A DNA stretch of 32,364 nt from Treponema sp. (GTDB taxonomy: Bacteria; Spirochaetota; Spirochaetia; Treponematales; Treponemataceae): contig JAFZRP010000060.1 in assembly GCA_017619795.1 (NCBI GenBank), positions 1 through 32,364 on the forward strand. Direction: 5' to 3'. Under the pieces are notes generated by a model that saw nothing but the letters and a program-made list of their open reading frames with translations, searched no databases and was not told the DNA's origin. The position numbers and the translations under genes were made by a program. Shown one piece after another: positions 14,811-22,219 of the stretch (its first letter is position 1; every line of letters starts with the position of its first letter).

Positions 14811-15926
14811 TTACTCAAACAATGCTATTACCATAGACTGATTAAGATGAATAAAATTAAGCTGCTCGCCGTAGCCGGAAAGTCCAATAAAATCGCCGTA
14901 ATTACTTTTGAGCGTAGAAATAAAATGATAAAGCTTGTTTTCCTTTTCAAAAAGATTTGTTCTTGAAAGGCAGTTTATAGAGATTGTGAACGATGGTGCC
15001 AGAATCTCCTTGTGAACAGTTTCAGCAGTCTCATTCCAGACTTTATCAAAATCTGCCACTTCCAGAAGAACCATTTTTGTATGATTGTAAACTCTTGAAA
15101 AATAAGAGATTGAGCCGTCCGGGAAAACCTTGTTGCATTCTGTAATAAAAATCTGGTCATCAACAATTCTTCCCATAGGATGAACAAGCAGCGCTTCCGG
15201 TAAGCCTTCCAGATCTACATTCAAAGCCTTTGCAAGCACATCTGCGGCTGGCTGGTCATCGTATTCATAAACGGTTCTTTCTTCGCAGTCAACGTCCGTA
15301 GCAATAAACTGGTGCTGAGTGCGCTGGAAAATGTTTTCCCTGAACAAATGGATTTTCCCGTTCTGATTATGAATGAACACAAAGGCGCAGGTATTTGCAA
15401 AAATGTCGCCGTTAAGGGCAACAATTCCCTTTTTGTTTGTGTTTGTAATGCCGGAAGAACCACCGAAAAGCGGAATGTCCTTGCCGTCAAAGGCTTCTTT
15501 AAAAGTGTCCAGAACAAGCTCTTCGCTGTCGGAAAAAGGTGTTGTAAACTCCATACAGCACGTATTTTCAAGAGAAGAAATCTGACCAAGGGCATTTTTT
15601 ATATGCATTATGTAGTTTTTAGGATGACGGTTTACTTCGAACAAAAGACCGGCTGCACATTCAATACCGGAATAAATTGCCATTACTGAAAGACCGGAAT
15701 GAGAAAAGCCTGCAGATGAAAAGTTGATAAACGTAGAAGAACCGATTGAAATTGCCTCGGGGAAGGCTTCGTGAAGATATTTTGCGTAGTACCATAAATC
15801 GTCTTCGTCGGCGAAAAAAATGAGCAGTAAAGGCTTCTGGCCTTCATCGACTATTTCCTTACAGCAATGGTCAAAATTAGCTTCTTTATTCTGAGTTGAG
15901 CTGCAGGTTACCAGGCATCTTTTCAT
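14811..15926 (-). CDS. FIST-domain sensor protein (FIST N and FIST C)
   Basis: 371 residues, counting from the third of three consecutive ATG codons (15926), which has the best distance to AAGGGGG. FIST domains are proposed ligand-binding sensory modules, possibly for amino acids. The N-terminal half contains SIGSSTFINFSSAGF and the GLSVMAIYSG strand, then LFGGSSGI. The C-terminal half has LLVHPMGRI and ends with the characteristic FIGLSGYGEQ segment. No kinase, methyl-accepting or GGDEF domain is attached, so it must signal through a partner or act alone. There is no signal peptide. Confidence 0.8.
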   Translation of the reverse strand: MKRCLVTCSSTQNKEANFDHCCKEIVDEGQKPLLLIFFADEDDLWYYAKYLHEAFPEAISIGSSTFINFSSAGFSHSGLSVMAIYSGIECAAGLLFEVNRHPKNYIMHIKNALGQISSLENTCCMEFTTPFSDSEELVLDTFKEAFDGKDIPLFGGSSGITNTNKKGIVALNGDIFANTCAFVFIHNQNGKIHLFRENIFQRTQHQFIATDVDCEERTVYEYDDQPAADVLAKALNVDLEGLPEALLVHPMGRIVDDQIFITECNKVFPDGSISYFSRVYNHTKMVLLEVADFDKVWNETAETVHKEILAPSFTISINCLSRTNLFEKENKLYHFISTLKSNYGDFIGLSGYGEQLNFIHLNQSMVIALFE

Positions 15927-15949
15927 CATCATCCCCCTTGTAATTATAA

Positions 15950-15958
15950 ATTATACCA
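15950..15958 (-). promoter_or_regulatory. Candidate extended -10 for the FIST gene
   Basis: The minus strand reads TGGTATAAT, an extended -10 with perfect TATAAT at 15950-15955. It lies 24 bases before the start codon. No clear -35 was found. Confidence 0.5.
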
Positions 15959-15993
15959 ATAAAGTTGATAATGAAGCTATACTAACTTGCTGA

Positions 15994-16022
15994 TTTACAC
16001 TAAAATATTACGGTTATATATT
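15994..16022 (+). promoter_or_regulatory. Sigma-70-type promoter for the liv operon
   Basis: The -35 is TTTACA (15994-15999) and the -10 is TATATT (16017-16022), 17 bases apart. Transcription would begin near 16029, about 17 bases before the livH ribosome-binding site. Confidence 0.7.
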
Positions 16023-16055
16023 ATAGAAAAAAAATTATTTTTACCGGAGGTTAGA

Positions 16056-16955
16056 TTGAATACCGGTTCAATGTTTTTACAACAATTAATAAACGGTTTG
16101 TCGCTGGGTAGTATTTATGCCCTCATTGCGCTTGGCTATACAATGGTTTATGGAATTGTAAAGCTTATTAACTTTGCGCACGGCGACGTTATGATGATGG
16201 GAGCTTATGCAGGTTATTTTGTACTTTGTGCAATGGGTGCAAACGTCGCAGGAATGGCCTGTGCTTTTCTGGCCGCAATGGTCTTCTGTGCGCTGCTTTC
16301 TATTGTAATTGAACGTTTTGCTTACAGACCTTTACGCAATGCACCAAGACTTAATTCACTTATTACTGCAATTGCGGTCGAGCTTATTTTACAGAATGTA
16401 ATGCGCGTGCTTCCTTTTGTAGGACCAAACCCAAGACAGTTCCCTACAATGCCGCTCAGAAACTTTGCTCTCGGTTCAGTCTCAATTTCAAATCTTCAGA
16501 TGATAGTAATCTGTTCCTCAGTAGTGCTTATGATTATTCTTAACATAATCGTAAACTATACAAAAACTGGTAAGGCAATGCGCGCCGTAAGCTTTGATAT
16601 GGGCGCCGCAAGTCTTATGGGAATCAGTGTAAATAAAACAATAGCAATAACCTTTGTAATCGGTTCTGTTCTTGCTGGTGCAGGTGGTGTGCTTTATGCA
16701 ACTGCTTATCCACAGATTGATCCTACAATGGGTTATATGCCTGGACTTAAAGCCTTTGTTGCTGCCGTACTTGGTGGAATCGGTTCAATTCCAGGTGCTA
16801 TGGTAGGCGGTGTTCTTCTTGGTGTAGCAGAGACAATGACAAAAGGATTTATTTCATCACAATATGCCGATGCAATATCCTTCTCAATTTTGATTATTAT
16901 TCTGCTTGTAAAACCTACCGGCATTTTCGGTAAAAAGCGAACAATTAAGGTTTAA
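16056..16955 (+). CDS. livH: Branched-chain amino acid type ABC transporter permease LivH
   Basis: 299 residues, the usual length. It is one of two inner-membrane permeases of a LIV-type importer. I place the start at the TTG at 16056, because GGAGG (16046-16050) is five bases away; the ATG at 16071 would be 20 bases from it. The first helix FLQQLINGLSLGSIYALIALGYTMVYG and the motif LINFAHGDVMMMGAYAGY are family signatures. About eight hydrophobic helices follow, and the ATP-binding-protein contact loop is in AVSFDMGAASLMGISVNKTIA. livM follows by 12 bases. The substrate class (leucine, isoleucine, valine, or urea or short amides) is not decided by the permease alone. Confidence 0.92.
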   Translation: MNTGSMFLQQLINGLSLGSIYALIALGYTMVYGIVKLINFAHGDVMMMGAYAGYFVLCAMGANVAGMACAFLAAMVFCALLSIVIERFAYRPLRNAPRLNSLITAIAVELILQNVMRVLPFVGPNPRQFPTMPLRNFALGSVSISNLQMIVICSSVVLMIILNIIVNYTKTGKAMRAVSFDMGAASLMGISVNKTIAITFVIGSVLAGAGGVLYATAYPQIDPTMGYMPGLKAFVAAVLGGIGSIPGAMVGGVLLGVAETMTKGFISSQYADAISFSILIIILLVKPTGIFGKKRTIKV

Positions 16956-16967
16956 GGGGAGGGCAGA

Positions 16968-18002
16968 ATGAAGAACAAGTTTATTAGAAATACAATAATT
17001 CTTTCTGTTGTTGCGTGTGCTGTGCTTGTTATTCCGGCACTGCTCATTAAAGCAGGAATTATAAATGCTTATACAGCTCAGATTATCACTCTTTCTGGTG
17101 TAAATGCCATAATGGCGTTGAGTGTAAACATTATCTGCGGAATTACTGGTCAGCTTTCTTTGGGACAAGCCGGTTTTATGGCAATTGGTGCTTATTCCAC
17201 AATCCTTTTGTCGCAGAATCTTGGCTGCCCGCTTTTTATAAGTGTAATTGTTGCAGGAATTATAACCGCAATTTTTGGTTTCTTAATTGGTTTCCCAACC
17301 CTCAAGCTGGACGGCGACTACCTCGCAATTGTAACACTTGGTTTTGGTGAAATTATCCGTGTTGTTCTTGTAAACCTTAAGGGAATTACAGGCGGTCCAA
17401 ACGGAAAGTCTTTTGCAACAAAGCTCAGTTTTGATCCAATGCTCGCTTATTTTGTAATTATAGGCTCGCTGATATTGATAATCGTGCTTTTACAGAACTT
17501 TATACGCTCAACCTATGGCCGTGCTATTCTTGCTGTACGCGAGGATGAAATTGCGGCAAACTCTTCGGGAATTGCAGTTTTCCGTTACAAGATGATTGGT
17601 TTTGTAATTGCTTCTTTTGTTGCAGGAATTGGCGGTGCGCTTTATGTAAGCTTAATCGGCTTTGTAAAACCGGAGCAGGCTTCGTTCAACAACTCTATCA
17701 ACTATCTGATTTACGTCGTACTCGGCGGTATGGGTTCTACAACAGGTTCTGTTCTTGCAGCGTTTGTACTTACATATCTTCAGGAGTTCCTGCGCTTCTT
17801 AAAGAACTTCCGACTTTTGATTTATCCTTGTATTTTGATTGTAGTAATGCTCTTCAGACCACAGGGATTGTTAGGCTACAAGGAAATGTCTTTTGTAAAG
17901 ACCTTTGACTGGATAAAAGCTGGCGGCTTTAAGAAATTATTTGCCAAAAAAGCTGCTGTTGCGGCAGAAAAAACTGCTTCATCAGAATCACAAGGAGAAT
18001 AG
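16968..18002 (+). CDS. livM: Branched-chain amino acid type ABC transporter permease LivM
   Basis: 344 residues, with GGGGAGGG ahead of the start. It is the partner permease of LivH. Typical features are NIICGITGQLSLGQAGFMAIGAY in an early helix, LDGDYLAIVTLGFGEIIR in the middle and the coupling loop AVREDEIAANSSGIAVFRYK. The C-terminus carries a short lysine- and alanine-rich cytoplasmic tail (KKLFAKKAAVAAEKTA). livG starts two bases after its stop. Confidence 0.92.
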   Translation: MKNKFIRNTIILSVVACAVLVIPALLIKAGIINAYTAQIITLSGVNAIMALSVNIICGITGQLSLGQAGFMAIGAYSTILLSQNLGCPLFISVIVAGIITAIFGFLIGFPTLKLDGDYLAIVTLGFGEIIRVVLVNLKGITGGPNGKSFATKLSFDPMLAYFVIIGSLILIIVLLQNFIRSTYGRAILAVREDEIAANSSGIAVFRYKMIGFVIASFVAGIGGALYVSLIGFVKPEQASFNNSINYLIYVVLGGMGSTTGSVLAAFVLTYLQEFLRFLKNFRLLIYPCILIVVMLFRPQGLLGYKEMSFVKTFDWIKAGGFKKLFAKKAAVAAEKTASSESQGE

Positions 18003-18004
18003 AA

Positions 18005-18796
18005 ATGAGTGACAATTTAGTATTAAAAGCTTCTGAAATCTCCATTGTTTTTGGTGGACTTACAGCGGTAAGTAATTTCTCCTGCGAGCTTAAGCAGGGC
18101 GAGCTTGTTGGTCTGATTGGACCGAACGGTGCCGGTAAAACAACAATTTTTAATATGCTCAGCGGAGTTTATACTCCTACAAGCGGTCAGATTTTGTTTA
18201 CAGACAGAAATGGCCGGGTGCATGAAATCAATAAGAAAAATCCTGCCCAGCTGAATAAAATGGGAATTGCGCGAACTTTCCAGAATATTCGCCTTTTTGG
18301 AAACCTTACCGTTGCAGATAATGTAAGAATTGCGCTTCATAATCAGCGAATTGTAAATCCTTTTGACGTTCTTCTGCGACTTCCAAAGCTTCGCCGCGAT
18401 GAAGTGCTTATGAACCAGAAGGTAGACGAGCTGCTCACAATCTTAAAGATTCAGAACAAAAAGGATGAGCTTGCACGAAATCTTCCTTACGGAGAACAGC
18501 GTAAGCTTGAAATTGCACGTGCGCTTGCTTCAAAGCCTGTTCTTTTGCTTTTGGATGAGCCTGCTGCCGGAATGAACCCTCAGGAAACAGAAGAGCTGCG
18601 CCAGATGATTGAGCTTATACGAAAGCAGTTTAATCTTACAGTTCTGCTTATTGAACATGACATGAAGTTTGTTATGGGAATCTGTGAGCATATCATAGTA
18701 CTTGATTACGGACGAATTATTGCACAGGGCTTGCCGGACGAAATTAAGTCTAACCCTGAGGTTATTAAAGCATACTTGGGTAACGATGCCAGCTAG
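18005..18796 (+). CDS. livG: Branched-chain amino acid type ABC transporter ATPase LivG
   Basis: 263 residues. Walker A is GPNGAGKT (39-46), the signature LPYGEQRKLEIARAL begins at 160, and Walker B LLLLDEP is near 180-186 with the catalytic Glu. The long insert between Walker A and the signature (ending in RTFQNIRLFGNLTV) and the LSYGxQ-type signature in place of LSGGQ are typical of LivG. The C-terminus (AQGLPDEIKSNPEVIKAYLG) is also family-specific. GGAGA precedes the start. Confidence 0.94.
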   Translation: MSDNLVLKASEISIVFGGLTAVSNFSCELKQGELVGLIGPNGAGKTTIFNMLSGVYTPTSGQILFTDRNGRVHEINKKNPAQLNKMGIARTFQNIRLFGNLTVADNVRIALHNQRIVNPFDVLLRLPKLRRDEVLMNQKVDELLTILKIQNKKDELARNLPYGEQRKLEIARALASKPVLLLLDEPAAGMNPQETEELRQMIELIRKQFNLTVLLIEHDMKFVMGICEHIIVLDYGRIIAQGLPDEIKSNPEVIKAYLGNDAS

Positions 18797-18814
18797 TAGT
18801 TAATTGAGGTGTGT

Positions 18815-19519
18815 ATGTTAAAGGTTGAAAATCTTGTTGTAAATTATGGTGCTGTAAGGGCATTACGCGATATTTCTTTTAATGTTGAAAAGGGTGAAAT
18901 TATTACGCTCATTGGTGCGAATGGAGCTGGAAAAACAACTACACTTCATTCAATCTCAAATCTTATTAAAAAGCAGAGTGGAAAAATCCTTTTTAAGGAC
19001 GAGGATATTACAAATCTTGCGGCAGATAAAATTGTTACCAGACATTTGATTCAGGTTCCGGAGGGACGAAGAATCTTTCAGAATCTTACGGTAAAGGAAA
19101 ATCTGGAGCTTGGTGCGTATCTGCGCAACGATAAAAAAGAAATTGCACGAGATATGGAGCGTGTTTTTGAATACTTTCCGCGTATGAAAGAGCGTATCCG
19201 TCAGAGCGCTGGAACGTTAAGCGGAGGCGAACTGCAGATGCTTGCGATGGGAAGAGCGCTTATGGCACAGCCGGAACTGCTTTTGCTTGATGAACCTTCA
19301 ATGGGTCTTGCTCCAATTTTTGTAGACGAAATCTTCAATATTGTACAGAAAATCAACAAGGATGGTACCACTATATTATTAGTTGAACAAAATGCATTTA
19401 AGGCTTTGTCAATTGCTAATAGAGGGTATATACTTGAAACAGGAGAAATTACAAAAAGTGGTAATGCGCAGGATTTAATTAATGACCCTGCAGTAAAAGA
19501 AGCCTATTTAGGTGGTTAA
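18815..19519 (+). CDS. livF: Branched-chain amino acid type ABC transporter ATPase LivF
   Basis: 234 residues, starting at the ATG at 18815 with GAGG five bases before it; the GTG at 18809 overlaps that site. Walker A is GANGAGKT (34-41), the signature LSGGELQMLAMGRAL begins at 135, and Walker B LLLLDEP is near 155-161, followed by SMGLAPI. It pairs with LivG as the second ATPase of the importer. A substrate-binding protein gene (livJ or livK type) is not in the window on either side, so it must lie elsewhere. Confidence 0.94.
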   Translation: MLKVENLVVNYGAVRALRDISFNVEKGEIITLIGANGAGKTTTLHSISNLIKKQSGKILFKDEDITNLAADKIVTRHLIQVPEGRRIFQNLTVKENLELGAYLRNDKKEIARDMERVFEYFPRMKERIRQSAGTLSGGELQMLAMGRALMAQPELLLLDEPSMGLAPIFVDEIFNIVQKINKDGTTILLVEQNAFKALSIANRGYILETGEITKSGNAQDLINDPAVKEAYLGG

Positions 19520-19536
19520 GCGATCTGGAGGTTAAT

Positions 19537-20178
19537 ATGATTATTAGAGATGTGATGACGCGAGATCCGATTTGTGTTACAGAAAATACTTCTGTAACTG
19601 AAGCAAAGCAGATTATGACTACTAAAAAAATCAACAAGCTGCCGGTATTGAACAGCTCGAAAAAATTGGTTGGAATTATCACTAAAAATGATATTGCTAA
19701 GGTTTCTCCATCAGAGGCAACTACTCTTGATATGTACGAAATCAGTTCTCTGCTTGCAAAGCTTACTTGCGGCAAGTTTATGACCAAAAATGTTATAACT
19801 ATTGAAGAGACTGATATTATTGAAGATGCTGCAAAAATAATGGCAGATAAAGGAATTGGTTGTCTGCCTGTCGTAAAAGATGATGTGGTAATCGGAATTG
19901 TAACAGAAAGCGATTTGTTCGATCTTTTTGTTGCTATGTTTGCACGCGATGGTGGTGTGAGAGCAAACTTCCAGCAGACAGATAAGCCTGGTCAGCTTGC
20001 AAAAATATTTAACGAAATTGCAGAAATGAAAGGAAACATCATCTCTGTAATTACACGAGAATCTAAAGAGACCGGTAAACGACGTGTGACAATCAAGGCA
20101 ACCGGAATCACTCTTGAGCAGATGCGAGAGATTCTTGTAAAGACTGAGTCCGAAATCATTGACTTACGAATGGTTTAA
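19537..20178 (+). CDS. CBS-CBS-ACT domain protein (AcuB-like)
   Basis: 213 residues with GGAGG ahead of the start. Two CBS domains span about 1-58 (VMTRDPICVTENTSV through LVGIITKNDI) and 77-130 (FMTKNVITIEETDII through VIGIVTESDLF). They form a Bateman pair that usually binds adenine nucleotides. Residues about 138-213 form an ACT domain, a fold that often senses amino acids. The layout matches AcuB-type proteins. It lies 17 bases after livF. An ACT sensor in the same unit as an amino-acid-type importer suggests it reports on the imported amino acid, but this is inference from position. Confidence 0.75.
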   Translation: MIIRDVMTRDPICVTENTSVTEAKQIMTTKKINKLPVLNSSKKLVGIITKNDIAKVSPSEATTLDMYEISSLLAKLTCGKFMTKNVITIEETDIIEDAAKIMADKGIGCLPVVKDDVVIGIVTESDLFDLFVAMFARDGGVRANFQQTDKPGQLAKIFNEIAEMKGNIISVITRESKETGKRRVTIKATGITLEQMREILVKTESEIIDLRMV

Positions 20179-20192
20179 TTTTTATATATTAA

Positions 20193-21656
20193 ATGGATTT
20201 AAGATCTACAACTTATTTAGACAATTATTTCTCTTCTCAACTTAATGTATTTACTGTAGAGGATTTATGCAGGTATTTACGCGGGAAGGGTGTACGGGCT
20301 TCTAAGCAGCAGGTTGTAGATCTATTAAACACTTCATCAACAGTTTTTCCACTTGTTGACGATAAATACATTACAAGAGCCGGCGTTTTTACCGACCGCT
20401 TTTTCAGTTTTAAGCCAACTAAGGAAGAGGTACAGAAAGGGTATGTTATTCTTGGTCATAGATGCATGCCCTTTATTAATCCGGATACTCCTCCCGATCG
20501 TATAAGACTTGTTTCTCCAAACTATGAGCCGATTGAGGCGGAACCTGTAGTTTTTTCCATGAATCTTGCGATGGATGTTTTTGCACTTTATGGAGAAGGC
20601 TACGTAATCCCTTATATTTTGAACGACTTGTCGAATACAGAAGTTTCAATTGCTTCGCTCAAATATAATATGCCTTCTGAGGTAACGCTCACAGCCTGGT
20701 CTTTGAAAAAGCTTGCAGGTGGGAAAAAGTTCCATTATGGCGACAGACTTTTGTGTAAGGTTGTTGACTGGGAGCACGATACTGTACAGGTCAGCGTATT
20801 ATATTCCGGTTCTGCCGCTGCGCTTTCTGCTGCCGATATGGAACGCGAGGAATGGTATTCTAATTTTGAAAAAGGGCTTTTAGACAGCTTCCAGAAAACT
20901 GGTCCTGCAACCTCAATTGAAGAACAGCTTGCTTTTCTGTTTCTGGAAAATCAGCGGGATCTTTGTACTGTAAACTGCGGAAGTGCAGAAGAGTTTTTAC
21001 AGCATACAAAAAAGATTGGTTTTTCTCCGTACGGGGTTGAATCACGTATCTGGCGGGCTGGAGAAAATGTTCCGTATATTGGTCCATGGAATGAAGATTT
21101 TTCTGCAGATGCGCTTTTTTCCGACATGATGATGATTTTTTCGCCGGAAATTGTGAACTGTTATCTTAAGAACAGGCTTTATGAAATTGAGCATTTAAAG
21201 AAACAGCAGACAATCGAGGAGCTGTGTCACGAAATCTTTCCGCCTGCATTAAAAATGTCTGCAGCAGAGTTTAAGCTGTTATTATTGAACATAGAAAAGT
21301 GTAATGATATAATTAGTCAGACGTATAACCAATTTGCTGAATACAATATTGCTCCGGTAAGAAGCAGAGTTGTAGAGTTGTTTTCGAGCATCCTTTCACT
21401 GCTCAGTGCAATCGGTAACTCTGGCTTAAAGCTAAAAAACTTCCCGCAGCAGGAGCTAGTTATTCTTACTCAACTGTTTTCTCATGCCTATAGAATAATT
21501 GAGGAAATGGAAGATGTTTATTCAGCAGATCATTTTCCTGTAGATGATGTTTGTTTGTCTCTGGAAGGAATGGAAGAAACGTTTGATGATATAGGTGAAA
21601 CCTTAAGGCAGTCGCTTGAGGTAAACACTTATAGAAACTTTAAGATAGTAGATTAA
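20193..21656 (+). CDS. Uncharacterised 487-residue protein
   Basis: No family recognised. The N-terminus (about 18-48, FTVEDLCRYLRGKGVRASKQQVVDLL) looks like a small winged-helix or helix-turn-helix unit. The middle is mixed alpha/beta with many aromatic residues. The last 150 residues are alpha-helical, rich in Leu and Glu. There is no signal peptide or membrane segment. No ribosome-binding site stands before the ATG; the bases just upstream are AT-rich (TATATT at 20185-20190). The gap to the previous gene is 14 bases, to the EIIA gene 22. The setting between a CBS-ACT sensor and a PTS-type EIIA suggests a regulatory role, without further proof. Confidence 0.6.
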   Translation: MDLRSTTYLDNYFSSQLNVFTVEDLCRYLRGKGVRASKQQVVDLLNTSSTVFPLVDDKYITRAGVFTDRFFSFKPTKEEVQKGYVILGHRCMPFINPDTPPDRIRLVSPNYEPIEAEPVVFSMNLAMDVFALYGEGYVIPYILNDLSNTEVSIASLKYNMPSEVTLTAWSLKKLAGGKKFHYGDRLLCKVVDWEHDTVQVSVLYSGSAAALSAADMEREEWYSNFEKGLLDSFQKTGPATSIEEQLAFLFLENQRDLCTVNCGSAEEFLQHTKKIGFSPYGVESRIWRAGENVPYIGPWNEDFSADALFSDMMMIFSPEIVNCYLKNRLYEIEHLKKQQTIEELCHEIFPPALKMSAAEFKLLLLNIEKCNDIISQTYNQFAEYNIAPVRSRVVELFSSILSLLSAIGNSGLKLKNFPQQELVILTQLFSHAYRIIEEMEDVYSADHFPVDDVCLSLEGMEETFDDIGETLRQSLEVNTYRNFKIVD

Positions 21657-21678
21657 TTAAAAGGAGAGCATAAAAAAA

Positions 21679-22158
21679 ATGGAATTCAGTTTTACTAACA
21701 ACGCGGATATTGCCGAACTGATTCATAGGGGTGGTATCTTTATGGATGTTGAGGGAACAACTCCAGAAGAGATTTATAAAAATGTAGCTAAGATGATTAA
21801 GTTACCGGAAGGAATGACGGAAGAGCAGGTATATAATGCTTTGTGTGCCCGCGAAAAGGTTCTTAGTACAGCAGTTGGTAATGGTATAGCCTTGCCACAC
21901 GCACGTTCGCCTATTATGAAGGAAGAAGAGGATCAGAGAATCTGTGTTGTGTATCTGAAAAATCATATAGATATGAGAGCTCCGGATGAAAGACTTGTTT
22001 ATGTTATGTTCATTCTTCTTACACAGAATTCACAGGTACATTTGCAGGTGCTTTCCGGCCTTGCAGGTCTTTTCAGAAGTCTTCGTTTCAGAAAGGCTCT
22101 GGAATCTAAGGTTGGCGAAGTTGAGCTTTTGAGCCTCATTAGAGAACTTGATAAATAA
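21679..22158 (+). CDS. PTS EIIA domain protein, PtsN/fructose type
   Basis: 159 residues. Fructose-type EIIA domains are phosphorylated on a histidine; here that is H74 in GNGIALPHARS. The C-terminal part (MFILLTQNSQVHLQVLSGLAGLFRS) contains the conserved H-L-x-x-L-x-x-L segment. GGAG lies ahead of the start at a rather long 11 bases. No EIIB or EIIC genes lie nearby, so this is a stand-alone EIIA, more likely regulatory (PtsN-like) than part of a sugar transporter. It sits directly before transketolase. Confidence 0.82.
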   Translation: MEFSFTNNADIAELIHRGGIFMDVEGTTPEEIYKNVAKMIKLPEGMTEEQVYNALCAREKVLSTAVGNGIALPHARSPIMKEEEDQRICVVYLKNHIDMRAPDERLVYVMFILLTQNSQVHLQVLSGLAGLFRSLRFRKALESKVGEVELLSLIRELDK

Positions 22159-22219
22159 TCGATAGGAGAATCGAAAAAAATATTTAATAGCCGTGTATTT
22201 CGGCAGAAGAGGTTTTGAT

